Shown piece after piece: positions 8,118 through 17,668 of a stretch of DNA of 59,813 bases (position 1 is its first letter; each line of letters opens with the position of its first letter). Under the pieces are notes generated by a model that did not search any database, was not told the origin of the DNA, and worked only from the letters and a program-made list of their open reading frames with translations. The position numbers and the translations under genes were made by a program. Source of the stretch: an uncultured Actinomycetes bacterium (lineage in GTDB: Bacteria > Actinomycetota > Acidimicrobiia > Acidimicrobiales > RAAP-2); NCBI GenBank assembly GCA_903825035.1, contig CAIJYV010000003.1, forward strand, positions 1-59,813. Direction: 5' to 3'.

Positions 8118-8725
8118 CTTCCCTGGAGCAGCAAGAAGGCTGCTTCGTAGAGATCCCATACTTGGGTGTCGGTGACTCGGCTGCCCGCTTTGACATCACT
8201 AAGAATGAAGCCAATCCTCACGCTGATGATGATGAAGGCCAATACTTCAGGATCAATCATTTCGGTTACCGCCCCCGAGGCAATAGCCGACTTGATTAAG
8301 TTCACGAGTGCTTGGTGATGGAGCTCAGTGAGCTTAGAGACTTTTTCGGCGGATTGATCATCGTAGAGCGTCGCGGCTAAACCCTGGAGGCGAAGCATAC
8401 GAGTTTCCTCAAATTTATTGTCGGGGTCCGCAGTGACCCTACGAATGAAATCGAAGAATTCTTTAGGGCTCTTGAAGGGCTCAGCCGGTGGGCGGAAGTT
8501 CTCAATTTCACGCTCGAGTTGTTCGGCCACTAAGAAAACGTACGCCTCTGAAATAATCTCTTCGCGGGACTTGAAGTGCTTATAGATGTAGGGGATCGTG
8601 ACGCCCAGCGAATCGGCGAGATCACGCATGCGAAATGCGGGTGGTCCACCATCAAGCAGAAGCCGTGAAGCATGATCTAGGACAAGTTCCTTGGTAAAAG
8701 CTGTCTTTTGCGAATACGTTGTCAC
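8114..8725 (-). CDS. TetR-family transcriptional regulator
   Basis: A 203-residue one-component repressor. The N-terminal helix-turn-helix is clear: LVLDHASRLLLDGG, then FRMRDLADSLGVTIPYIYKHF. The remaining residues form an all-helical ligand domain without recognisable specificity. Upstream (8726-8780) an AT-rich segment contains ACTTTATTCGAG-like half-sites (TCGAATAAAGTTTATTCGAG, an imperfect palindrome at about 8760-8779) that could be its own operator. Ligand and regulon unknown. Confidence 0.88.
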   Translation of the reverse strand: MTTYSQKTAFTKELVLDHASRLLLDGGPPAFRMRDLADSLGVTIPYIYKHFKSREEIISEAYVFLVAEQLEREIENFRPPAEPFKSPKEFFDFIRRVTADPDNKFEETRMLRLQGLAATLYDDQSAEKVSKLTELHHQALVNLIKSAIASGAVTEMIDPEVLAFIIISVRIGFILSDVKAGSRVTDTQVWDLYEAAFLLLQGS

Positions 8726-8759
8726 TGTTACCTCTAAATCAGTCTGCTCTACGATGAAC

Positions 8760-8779
8760 TCGAATAAAGTTTATTCGAG
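8760..8779. promoter_or_regulatory. Candidate operator: inverted repeat upstream of the TetR gene
   Basis: The 20-nt stretch TCGAATAAAGTTTATTCGAG, 34-54 nt upstream of the TetR start codon, has arms CTCGAATAAA / TTTATTCGAG when the preceding C at 8759 is included, with a G-type centre. TetR proteins usually bind 15-22-bp palindromes next to their own promoter. This is inference from position and symmetry only. Confidence 0.5.
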
Positions 8780-8887
8780 CCTTTTCCTTAAGAAAATTAA
8801 CGGACTCACAATTCTGAGCAATAGAGGGAATAGTGGCCTCTTTGGGACTTGGATGGGGGACCATTAAAGACCTACTTAATATTGAAT

Positions 8888-9346
8888 GTGCTCACAAATA
8901 TTTGTCTTCTCTGGGCGAGGCCTCTAACAACTGAACTCTTGAGCGCATACCAATCACCTCCTACTGAGTTGATGGTTCAAGTCGGAGCTAACTGGATTCA
9001 TCCGGTGGAGTTGGCGAAGAGCCGTGGGGCGTTTGTTGTGATTACGCCCGACAATCCATTGTCACGTCCCTATTGCGAAGAGCGTAATTCGAAACGGCGA
9101 AAAAAATTCCTCAACATGATTAATCGACAAGGAATCGCCTGTGCGCCAACGAGAGCTCGGAACCTTGAGGGCCAGTGGCCCGATGAGTTAGGCATTGCCT
9201 TGTGGGGTTTGCCCGAGACGGAGGCGCAGCGGCTTTCACGTCGATGGGGACAATACGCCTACTACTCCGTAGACGACTCAAGGGTGAGCGTAGTAGTAAC
9301 TAAGCGCTTAGGCCTCTTCGGCGGGAGCCAGAAGCACCGAGATTGA
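8888..9346 (+). CDS. DUF3293-domain protein
   Basis: The domain runs from ELLSAYQ to the end: GAFVVITPDNPLSRP, a NSKRRKKFLNMINRQG helix, a GQWPDELG segment, then LWGLPETEAQRLSRRWGQYAYYSV. This is the DUF3293 pattern of a short alpha/beta domain of unknown role. The frame is open to TTG 8849; GTG 8888 fits the domain boundary but has no good ribosome site, so the start is uncertain. Its last 39 bp overlap the 3' end of the convergent valS. Confidence 0.7.
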   Translation: MLTNICLLWARPLTTELLSAYQSPPTELMVQVGANWIHPVELAKSRGAFVVITPDNPLSRPYCEERNSKRRKKFLNMINRQGIACAPTRARNLEGQWPDELGIALWGLPETEAQRLSRRWGQYAYYSVDDSRVSVVVTKRLGLFGGSQKHRD

Positions 9347-11887
9347 AATCTCGTCGGTGGTTTGGTACTCAAAGCCTAAAACTGAACCGGCATCTTGTAG
9401 TTCGCTCTCACCAACCTTGGCCGCACGAATAAATTCCGATGGACCCGAAATGGTGCAGGAGGCGACCTTGGCTCGCTGCCCAACCTTCGCCAGGCTCTTC
9501 TCTCGACGAATTGCTTCGAGCACCTGTCCAATTGCTGCCAATGAGTGAATCGCTGGTTCGGCAACGTCAGCAAGTTCGCTAACCGTTGGCCAGGGGGATT
9601 GGTGAACCGACCCTTTTTGCCACCAGCGCCACACCTCGTCGGTCGCGAATGGCAGCGTCGGGGCAAGAAGTCGCTGCAGGATTGACAAGGCTAGAGCCAA
9701 GGTAGCGAGGGCGGACTTAGTTTCAGCGCTCTCGGCGTCCCGGTAGGCGCGGATCTTCACTAGTTCGACATAGTCGTCGCAGAATTGCCAAAAGAACTGC
9801 TCAATGCGCTCGAGCGCTCGGGCGTAGTCATAAGCGTCATACGCCTTACCCGTCTCGTCCACCACCTGGCGAAGGGTCGCGATAAGGTCGCGGTCAATTT
9901 CCTCGGTAATCAGCGAAGGACCATAGAGATCTCCCTCGCCCAAAACGCCAAGGACAAACTTGGAGGCGTTCAACAGCTTGATGGCGAGGCGACGCCCCAC
10001 CTTCATTTGGGCTTCGTCAATGGCGGTGTCGGTCCCGGGACGACCCGAGGCGGCCCAGTAGCGAAGAGCATCGGCGCCGTGTTGCTCGATTAACGGCATC
10101 GGGGTCACCACGTTGCCTACCGACTTGCTCATTTTCTTGCGGTCGGGATCCAAGACCCAACCAGAGATCAAAGCATTAGTGAAGGGCAAGGAGTCAAATC
10201 CAAAATGGCTGCGGACCACTGTCGAAAATAGCCAGGTCCGAATAATTTCGTGGGCCTGGGGGCGAAGGTCCATCGGGAATACTCGTTCGAAGAGGTCTGT
10301 TCCCCACTGGCCCGCAATTTGAGGGGTGAGTGAACTGGTCGCCCAGGTGTCCATAACGTCTGGGTCGCCGATGAAGCCATTGGCCTGCCCGCGCTGTGAT
10401 TCGCTGAAGCCCACGGGTACATCACTAGACGGGTCAATGGGCAGTTGGTCGACGCTGGCCAAAATGGGGGAGTCGAAGTTGATTTCACCATTTGCGTCGA
10501 CGGGATACCAAACCGGGAAGGGCACGCCGAAAAAACGCTGACGAGAAATGTTCCAGTCAATGTTGAGGCCTTCCACCCACGAGCGGTAACGGTGCTTCAT
10601 AAAGTCGGGGTGCCACGAAATCTGCTCGCCGCGGGCGAGAAGCTCGTCACGGTGCTCAATGGTACGAACGAACCACTGACGCGAGGTGACTATTTCGAGA
10701 GGCCGCTCACCCTTCTCGTAAAACTTCACGGGGTGGGTGATGGCTCGAGGTTCACCAATTAATTGACCCGACTCGGTGAGAGCGGCCACAATCGCGGTCT
10801 TTACTTGATTGACGTACTTGCCCTCGAGGAGTGCGTACAGAGCGTTAGCGGCCTCGGGATTAGTCGAGGGGAACTCCTCGCTCGAAAAATCAGCGGGCAT
10901 GAATCGACCATCGCGCCCAATAACTACTCGAGTGGGTAACGCGAGTTCGCGCCACCAGGTCACGTCGGTGGTGTCGCCGAAGGTGCAGATCATTGCGATC
11001 CCCGAACCCTTCTCAGGGTCAGCCAGTTCGTGGGCCAGGACCGGCACGGGTACGCCGAAGAGCGGGGTGAGAACGGTGGTACCGAAGAGTGCCTGGTATC
11101 GCGCATCGTCTGGGTGTGCGACGAGTGCCACGCAACTGGGTAGGAGTTCTGGTCGAGTGGTTTCAATTTCGACGGTGCCTTGAGCGTCGCTGCGGGTAAA
11201 AGCCACTCGGTGGTAGTGGCTAGGGCGCTCTCGGTCTTCTAGCTCAGCTTGAGAGACGGCAGTCCGAAAGTCGATGTCCCACAAGGTTGGTGCGACCTGA
11301 GAATAGACCTGATCTTTACCGAGCATCTCGAGAAATCCACGTTGGGATACCGCCTGGGCGAGCGGAGAAATTGTTGAGTACTCGAGACTCCAGTCAATGG
11401 ATACCCCGAGCTTCTGCCACAATTCTTTGAAGACCAACTCATCACGACCGGTGAGCAGGTGACACAGCTCAACAAAATTTTTGCGACTGATTGAAACCTT
11501 GGGATCGGCTGGCGTTTCCGGGGCGAAAAAATTTGGGTCGTAGGGGAGCGACGGGTCGCAGCGGACTCCGAAATAGTTCTCGACTCGTCTCTCAGTGGGG
11601 AGACCATTGTCGTCCCAGCCCATGGGGTAAAAAACCTTCTTGCCCGACATTCGCTGGTAGCGGGCAATCAGGTCAGCGTGGGTGTAGCTAAAGACGTGGC
11701 CGATGTGAAGCGATCCAGAGACCGTTGGCGGTGGGGTGTCAATTGAGAATACCTCGGGCCGTTTTGCGGAGCGGTCAAAGGTGTAAACCGCCTCTGACTC
11801 CCATTGACTTAGAAATTTGTCCTCGAGGCCCTCCAGGGAGGGCTTTTCGGGCAAAGAACGATCGGTGGGAGCGAGGGCATCAGACAT
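9308..11887 (-). CDS. valS: Valyl-tRNA synthetase
   Basis: An 859-residue class I synthetase that charges tRNA-Val and edits threonyl products. HIGH box: SGSLHIGHVFSYTHADLIA near residue 50. KMSKS box: RKKMSKSVGNVV in the last third. The CP1 editing domain lies between and includes TTRPELLPSCVALVAHPDD. An anticodon-binding helical domain follows; a C-terminal coiled arm is short. An open frame extends to 11971, but that would run into cysS; ATG 11887 starts MSDALAPTDRS and lies 8 nt after a TAAACT box, so it is probably leaderless. Confidence 0.95.
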   Translation of the reverse strand: MSDALAPTDRSLPEKPSLEGLEDKFLSQWESEAVYTFDRSAKRPEVFSIDTPPPTVSGSLHIGHVFSYTHADLIARYQRMSGKKVFYPMGWDDNGLPTERRVENYFGVRCDPSLPYDPNFFAPETPADPKVSISRKNFVELCHLLTGRDELVFKELWQKLGVSIDWSLEYSTISPLAQAVSQRGFLEMLGKDQVYSQVAPTLWDIDFRTAVSQAELEDRERPSHYHRVAFTRSDAQGTVEIETTRPELLPSCVALVAHPDDARYQALFGTTVLTPLFGVPVPVLAHELADPEKGSGIAMICTFGDTTDVTWWRELALPTRVVIGRDGRFMPADFSSEEFPSTNPEAANALYALLEGKYVNQVKTAIVAALTESGQLIGEPRAITHPVKFYEKGERPLEIVTSRQWFVRTIEHRDELLARGEQISWHPDFMKHRYRSWVEGLNIDWNISRQRFFGVPFPVWYPVDANGEINFDSPILASVDQLPIDPSSDVPVGFSESQRGQANGFIGDPDVMDTWATSSLTPQIAGQWGTDLFERVFPMDLRPQAHEIIRTWLFSTVVRSHFGFDSLPFTNALISGWVLDPDRKKMSKSVGNVVTPMPLIEQHGADALRYWAASGRPGTDTAIDEAQMKVGRRLAIKLLNASKFVLGVLGEGDLYGPSLITEEIDRDLIATLRQVVDETGKAYDAYDYARALERIEQFFWQFCDDYVELVKIRAYRDAESAETKSALATLALALSILQRLLAPTLPFATDEVWRWWQKGSVHQSPWPTVSELADVAEPAIHSLAAIGQVLEAIRREKSLAKVGQRAKVASCTISGPSEFIRAAKVGESELQDAGSVLGFEYQTTDEISISVLLAPAEEA

Positions 11888-11894
11888 TGTGGCG

Positions 11895-11901
11895 TAGTTT
11901 A
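11895..11901. promoter_or_regulatory. Symmetric divergent -10 element for valS and cysS
   Basis: The 7-mer TAGTTTA contains TAGTTT on the + strand (11895-11900), 6 nt before cysS GTG 11907. It also contains TAAACT on the - strand (11901-11896), 8 nt before valS ATG 11887. Only 19 bp separate the two start codons, and neither gene has a Shine-Dalgarno sequence. The simplest reading is one bidirectional promoter making two leaderless mRNAs. The spacing is seen; the transcription starts are inferred. Confidence 0.65.
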
Positions 11902-11906
11902 GAACA

Positions 11907-13295
11907 GTGATTCGACTCTTTGATTCGCTCAAATCTGAAGTACGCCCACTTGATCTTCGCGAGCCCGGCAAGGTCTCGATGTACGTCTGTGGCCCAACGG
12001 TGTATGGCTTGCCTCACATGGGGCATGGTCGCTTTACTTTGGTTTGGGACGTGCTGCGCCGCTGGCTGACCTTTCAGGGTTATGAGGTCAACTTCGTTTC
12101 GAACATCACCGACATCGACGACAAAATCATCAACTTGGCCGCCGCCCAGGGCACATCCGAGGTCGTGGTAGCCAGTCAGTACGAGCAGGAGTGGTGGAAG
12201 GCAATGGCCAAGATTGGGGTGGCGCATCCAACTAGCTCTCCTCACGCCACCGAGTACGTCCCCCAGATGGTGGCCCTAATTGAAGAACTTGTGGCCAAAG
12301 ACATTGCCTACCCACTGAGTGACGGGATGTACTTCGATACTTCGCGGGTGGCCGATTACGGCGCACTCGCGGGACAGCCACTTGATTCACTGAGAGCAGG
12401 TGCCCGCGTCGAAACAATGGAGGAGAAGCGTTCGCCACTGGACTTCGCCCTCTGGAAGAAGGCCAAGCCGGGCGAGCCAACTTGGCCGGCCAGTTTTGGC
12501 GATGGTCGACCAGGCTGGCACACTGAGTGTGTCGTAATGAGTCTTGGTTTACTCGGCGAAGACTTTGATCTGCACTGTGGGGGACTAGACCTAAAGTTTC
12601 CGCACCACGAAAATGAGCGAGCCCAGTCGATTGCGGCGGGGCACCCCTTCGCGCGTCACTGGGCGCATAACGGATTCGTGATGGTCGAAGGCGAGAAAAT
12701 GAGCAAGTCGCTCGGTAACTTCACCTCACTCACTGATTTACTGGAGCGAACCGATGCCCGTGCCTACCGGTTACTCGTATTGCGATCGCACTACCGATCA
12801 CCGATTGAGGTATCGCCCGCGACAATAGAAGATGCAGAACGTGCGCTCGAAAGACTTGACTCGCTCGCTCGCCGTTTCGGCCTAGATCAGTTAGCGGGAG
12901 ATACTTTCGTCACCACCTCGCACCTGCCAACCGGAGCTTCGGCGGGAGAATTGGCGCAATCGGTGACCGAGTTTCTCGAAGATGACCTGAATACCCCCTT
13001 GGCGGTGGCGGCCCTCTTCGAAGCCGTGAGTCAGGCCAACGGTTTGGCCGATGAAGGCAGGGCTGTCGAAGCTCAGCCCCTCGCCGAAGCCATAAACACC
13101 CTGTTTGGAGCCCTCGGACTTACTTTGAATAGTCATGGCGGGGAAATTGACGCTGAAAGTGCCGAAATTGTCCGACTGAGGGACGAAGCTCGAGCGGCCA
13201 AGAACTGGGCGGAAGCCGACCGATTACGTGACAGTTTGGTGAAGTTGGGCTGGATTGTGGAAGATTCATCCTCAGGAACAGTTATTCGTCGCTGA
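11907..13295 (+). CDS. cysS: Cysteinyl-tRNA synthetase
   Basis: A 462-residue class I synthetase for tRNA-Cys. Cys28 in YVCGPTVYG is the first zinc ligand, HMGH at 37-40 is the HIGH box, CGGLDLKFPHHENE supplies the other zinc ligands, and KMSKS is exact at 264-268. The DALR/C-terminal helical domain ends RLRDEARAAKNWAEADRLRD followed by IVEDSSSGT. A true MshC (mycothiol ligase) is shorter and lacks this domain, so CysRS is preferred. The GTG start with an upstream TAGTTT suggests a leaderless message. Confidence 0.96.
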   Translation: MIRLFDSLKSEVRPLDLREPGKVSMYVCGPTVYGLPHMGHGRFTLVWDVLRRWLTFQGYEVNFVSNITDIDDKIINLAAAQGTSEVVVASQYEQEWWKAMAKIGVAHPTSSPHATEYVPQMVALIEELVAKDIAYPLSDGMYFDTSRVADYGALAGQPLDSLRAGARVETMEEKRSPLDFALWKKAKPGEPTWPASFGDGRPGWHTECVVMSLGLLGEDFDLHCGGLDLKFPHHENERAQSIAAGHPFARHWAHNGFVMVEGEKMSKSLGNFTSLTDLLERTDARAYRLLVLRSHYRSPIEVSPATIEDAERALERLDSLARRFGLDQLAGDTFVTTSHLPTGASAGELAQSVTEFLEDDLNTPLAVAALFEAVSQANGLADEGRAVEAQPLAEAINTLFGALGLTLNSHGGEIDAESAEIVRLRDEARAAKNWAEADRLRDSLVKLGWIVEDSSSGTVIRR

Positions 13296-13364
13296 CATTA
13301 CTTTCGCATTATTACCCACCACTCAACTAGATTTGAGACAGAGGTTGCCGTTGTGGTTCCTCCG

Positions 13365-13382
13365 GAACTAGGAAACTAGTTC
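13365..13382 (+). promoter_or_regulatory. 5' UTR hairpin with GAAA tetraloop upstream of the cold-shock gene
   Basis: GAACTAG (13365-13371), GAAA loop, CTAGTTC (13376-13382): a perfect 7-bp stem closed by a GNRA tetraloop, ending 9 nt before the Shine-Dalgarno AAGGAGG (13392-13398). A TAGATT box at 13328-13333 would give a leader of roughly 60 nt. Long structured leaders of cspA-type genes control cold-dependent translation; whether this one does is inference. Confidence 0.55.
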
Positions 13383-13402
13383 TACAGCAACAAGGAGGCC
13401 GC

Positions 13403-13603
13403 ATGGCTACAGGAACCGTTAAGTGGTTCAATGACGAAAAGGGTTGGGGCTTCATCGCGTGTGAAGGCCAGCCAGATGTTTTCGTTCACTATTCAGAGAT
13501 TCAAGGTGACGGTCGCAAGACCTTGGTGGAGGGCCAGCAGGTTGAGTTCGACATCGAACCAGGTGACCGTGGTCCACTCGCCAAGCGAGTAATTCTTCAC
13601 TAA
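13403..13603 (+). CDS. Cold-shock domain protein
   Basis: A 66-residue single cold-shock domain (OB fold) that binds single-stranded RNA/DNA. RNP1 is KGWGFIAC and RNP2 is VFVHYS, after the standard [12 protein letters not shown] start. AAGGAGG 4 nt before the ATG is an exceptionally strong ribosome site, consistent with high expression. The gene stands alone between its structured leader and a strong terminator. It is CspA/CspB-like; the paralogue cannot be decided. Confidence 0.95.
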   Translation: MATGTVKWFNDEKGWGFIACEGQPDVFVHYSEIQGDGRKTLVEGQQVEFDIEPGDRGPLAKRVILH

Positions 13604-13624
13604 GTAACTTCGTTACCAGCAGAG

Positions 13625-13651
13625 ATCGCCGCCTTCGGGCGGCGATTTTTT
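13625..13651 (+). terminator. Intrinsic terminator after the cold-shock gene
   Basis: ATCGCCGCC (13625-13633), TTCG loop, GGCGGCGAT (13638-13646), then a T-run to 13651. A perfect 9-bp GC-rich stem with a UUCG tetraloop, 21 nt after the stop and just before the convergent TetR gene. Confidence 0.93.
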
Positions 13652-13656
13652 GCTTT

Positions 13657-14268
13657 TTAGTCTTGCTCGACGCTGCGCAGGCCACCCCAAGCCAACGCGG
13701 CTGAACGGGCGGCGAGACGATTTGCAATTCCAGGTTCTGGTGCGGGCCAGCCCCGGTTTTCTTGCTGCATGAGCCAAGCGGTAGCCGCACCTTCGGCGAT
13801 GCCCACGACACTGGCCGCCAACTGGCGACGGTGATCAGGCTTGATGCGAATAGTAATGAGTCGCTCGATAAATGCCACGAAGTCAATTTCCATATCGCGC
13901 AGGTCGATCACCGTATCTGAATCGTGCGAGTGAATGAACAGGATTCGAAAAGCGTCGGTCTCACTTACCACCATGTCGAAGTAACCCTGAAAGGCCACTT
14001 CAATGCGATCTTTGGCATTTTCCTTTTCGGCTACCGCTCCACGCAGGCGAGCAATAAGTTGCTCCGAGGTGCGCTTGATGATTTCGTTATAGAGCTCGGA
14101 TTTCGACTTGAAGAATTGGTACAGAATCGGCTTGGTGAAGCCAGCCTCTTTGGCGATGTCTTCCATGGTGGTGGCGGTGAAGCCACGCTCGGCGAATACT
14201 TTGCGCGCGACTAGTAAGAGCTGTTCTCGGCGCTCGAGGCTTTGGGGGCGATCGTCAGGTAGGACCAT
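13657..14268 (-). CDS. TetR-family transcriptional regulator
   Basis: A 203-residue repressor-type protein with a classic N-terminal HTH: LLLVARKVFAERGFTATTMEDIAKEAG, then FTKPILYQFF. The C-terminal ligand domain is unassigned. It lies 18 nt downstream of the glycosyltransferase gene on the same strand and is probably co-transcribed with it. Ligand unknown. Confidence 0.9.
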   Translation of the reverse strand: MVLPDDRPQSLERREQLLLVARKVFAERGFTATTMEDIAKEAGFTKPILYQFFKSKSELYNEIIKRTSEQLIARLRGAVAEKENAKDRIEVAFQGYFDMVVSETDAFRILFIHSHDSDTVIDLRDMEIDFVAFIERLITIRIKPDHRRQLAASVVGIAEGAATAWLMQQENRGWPAPEPGIANRLAARSAALAWGGLRSVEQD

Positions 14269-14286
14269 GAGTGAAAGATTAGTGCC

Positions 14287-15309
14287 CTAATTGGAGAGCG
14301 CGAAGGCAACAAGGGCTTCCAAATGCTTAGGCAGGTCCTCAAGGTTGAAGTGCTCGGCCGCGATGCCCAAGTTCGCCTCAAAGATGGCCGGGTTGGGTTT
14401 GGCCAAGAAGCGGCGCATTGTTTCGGGGTCGTGGATGTCAAAAAAGGCGAAACCGTATTGCATGATCTCGTGCAAGATCGGATAGCTGTGAACCGCGAGT
14501 GGGCGGCGGTGCGTGACTGATTCAATCACGGGATTACCGAACCCCTCCCAATTCGACGAGACCACCACTACGTCGCTCGCCGCATAGGCGTCGTGAATTG
14601 ATCCAGGGGAACGGCGATGGAGGAAGGGCTGAGATTGTCCGGCGGCAACCTCGGCAAATTCCTCGTCGTACGAGTCTTCAACGTCACCGAGGATCCACAT
14701 GGTGGCACCAAGTTGATTCGAGAATCTCAGCGCTCGAGCGGGGTTCTTTCTTTCAATAATTCTTGAGGGAAAGAGAGCGAGCACTTGATCGGACACACCG
14801 AGGGCGCCACGAGTTTCTTCGCGACTGCCATGGGGTGGATTGATTTCAAAACGATTTCTCATAAGGAGTGAGCCAACTCCAACTCCGTTGAGCAACTTTT
14901 GGGAATGTTCATTAATGACGACGTGAGTCCAGAGAGGGTGTTTGCGAGGTGGCGCCAAGTGACCAAGAGAGGACCGATCCATTGCGAGATCGTGGTGGTG
15001 AAAGATCGCAACTCGGTTCTCTAATACGCGATAGAGAGTTTGGCGCAGGTGCTCATTGAGTGGCAGAGAAATTACATTTTCGACAATGACTAGGTCAAAG
15101 TTCTCTAGGGCGTGGGTGAGCGATGCCTCCAGCTCGATCGGTTCGTCATACATCCCCATGCCTGGAATAAGTAGATCGGGTTGGCCCCCACCCGCAATCG
15201 TTCGGACCTCATGTCCGAGGGCTGTGAGCGCTCGTCGCCATTTTTCGGCCTCGATTGAGACCCCATCGGTGCCACCAAGGCGGTAACTGACCAGGGCGAT
15301 ACGAGACAT
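14287..15309 (-). CDS. Glycosyltransferase, family 4-like (GT-B)
   Basis: A 340-residue cytosolic transferase, presumably using a nucleotide-sugar donor. The N-terminal Rossmann part begins RIALVSYRLGGTDGVSIEAE. The C-terminal donor half has the GT4 signatures ALFPSRIIERKNPARAL, WILGDVEDS, DAYAASDVVVVSSNWEGFG and NPVIES (the EX7E region). It is divergent from gmd, 87 bp away, so GDP-mannose-derived sugars are plausible donors. Acceptor unknown. Confidence 0.82.
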   Translation of the reverse strand: MSRIALVSYRLGGTDGVSIEAEKWRRALTALGHEVRTIAGGGQPDLLIPGMGMYDEPIELEASLTHALENFDLVIVENVISLPLNEHLRQTLYRVLENRVAIFHHHDLAMDRSSLGHLAPPRKHPLWTHVVINEHSQKLLNGVGVGSLLMRNRFEINPPHGSREETRGALGVSDQVLALFPSRIIERKNPARALRFSNQLGATMWILGDVEDSYDEEFAEVAAGQSQPFLHRRSPGSIHDAYAASDVVVVSSNWEGFGNPVIESVTHRRPLAVHSYPILHEIMQYGFAFFDIHDPETMRRFLAKPNPAIFEANLGIAAEHFNLEDLPKHLEALVAFALSN

Positions 15310-15348
15310 TGGGAAACTCTACGCCCTCGAGGGAAAATAAATGGGTGA

Positions 15349-16367
<1,019 letters not shown>

Positions 16368-16368
<1 letters not shown>

Positions 16369-17012
16369 TGCGAGCGAGTGTGCATCTGCTCGATGCAGTC
16401 GTTGTTGCTAACGGCTTCCCGCTGATCAGTGGGACGACTCTAACGATTGAACAAGGCACCGTCAACGTCATAAAGGGGGCGAATGGAGCGGGTAAGACCA
16501 GCCTTCTGCAGCTCATTGGGGGATTACTTCCGCTGAGTAATGGTGAGGGCAACGTGGCGGGAATTGATCTATCTCGAAATGACCGTCGCGAGGTTCGCCG
16601 TCACGTCGGCTGGCTCGGTCACGAGGGCTCGTTCTACGAAGACCTAACGGTTCGCGAGAATCTGACTTTCGCTTGCGAGGCACTCTCTATTAACCCAGAA
16701 CTGATTCGCTCAGCGTTAGAACGGGTCGAACTTAATCACCGAATTGACACCAGGGCCAAGGATCTCAGCGCGGGACAACGGCGTCGAGTGGGTATTGCGT
16801 GGTTATTGCTACGGCGACCTGAGATCTGGTTGCTGGACGAGCCCTACGCCTCGGTTGATAGCGCCGGGCGAGAGTTCCTCGAAAATATCATTGGCGATGC
16901 CGCCAAGGCCGGGGCCACGGTGATTCTTAGCTCACATGACGATCTCAAATTGGGTAAGCAGAAATTTCGAACCATCACAATGGCGGGTGGCCGAGTAATG
17001 AGTGGCTCATGA
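16368..17012 (+). CDS. ccmA: Heme exporter ATP-binding protein
   Basis: A 214-residue ABC ATPase that with CcmB/CcmC/CcmD releases heme-loaded CcmE for cytochrome c maturation. Walker A GANGAGKTS, signature LSAGQRRRVGIAWLL, Walker B IWLLDEPYAS, H-loop SSHDD. Identity rests on the short length and on the complete ccm gene order that follows. It begins inside the gmd stop (TAATG). Confidence 0.92.
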
Positions 17013-17668
17013 TTCGGACCGCGAAGTTGGTCGCGCGCAAAGACTTGCGCATTGAATTACGCTCGCGGGTTCTGGCGTGGCAGGTCCTGCCATTTGGGGT
17101 GATGGCCCTTTTATTATGCGGCCTCGCCCTCGGTCCAAACGCCGCTGGACGTTCACACGCAGGACCGGGACTGTTCTACATCGTCGTTACTTTGATGGCT
17201 CTGTTGATGATCAATCGCTCACAGGCAATTGAATCGAATAAGGGCACGAAGGCCTCAGTCGCTACTTTGGGACTCGATCCAGCGGGGGTGTTCTTAGGCA
17301 AGGCCGCCGCGCTCACTCTTGAAATGTGGTTTGCCAGCGGGGTGCTGTTAGTTGGTACGGTGCTCTTCTTGCACGTGGATCGAGCCAAAACTCTGGTGGC
17401 CACGCCAAGTATCGCCGTGACCATTGCTGCCCTGTCACTAGCGGGAACCCTCTATGGGGCCCTAACCAGTTCCCAGAATTCGACTGTCACCCTGCTGCCA
17501 ATCCTGGCCCTGCCGGCCTTTGCCCCACTGTTGATAGCTGGCGAAAGGTCATATTCTGCTGAGGTTTATGGGGGAGGAAGCCAAGTGTGGTGGAGCCTCT
17601 TGTTGATTGCGCTGGTGGCGTACACGTCAATCGGTGTTCTCCTTTACGGTGTTATGGAGGAATCATGA
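17009..17668 (+). CDS. ccmB: Heme exporter membrane protein CcmB
   Basis: A 219-residue permease with six predicted hydrophobic segments. It begins with the CcmB-like ARKDLRIELRSR, and has the conserved GLDPAGVFLGKAAA region after the second helix and an EVYGGG stretch before the last. It overlaps ccmA by ATGA and ccmC by ATGA. It forms the channel partner of CcmA. Confidence 0.9.
   Translation: MIRTAKLVARKDLRIELRSRVLAWQVLPFGVMALLLCGLALGPNAAGRSHAGPGLFYIVVTLMALLMINRSQAIESNKGTKASVATLGLDPAGVFLGKAAALTLEMWFASGVLLVGTVLFLHVDRAKTLVATPSIAVTIAALSLAGTLYGALTSSQNSTVTLLPILALPAFAPLLIAGERSYSAEVYGGGSQVWWSLLLIALVAYTSIGVLLYGVMEES

Noticed and set aside
11888-11971. 84-bp N-terminal extension of valS
   Set aside because: It would overlap cysS by 65 bp and adds non-homologous residues. 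ATG 11887 begins the normal protein and has a -10 box at leaderless distance.
11907-13295. Possibility that cysS is mshC (mycothiol cysteine ligase)
   Set aside because: It has the full CysRS length and the C-terminal anticodon-binding domain, which MshC lacks.
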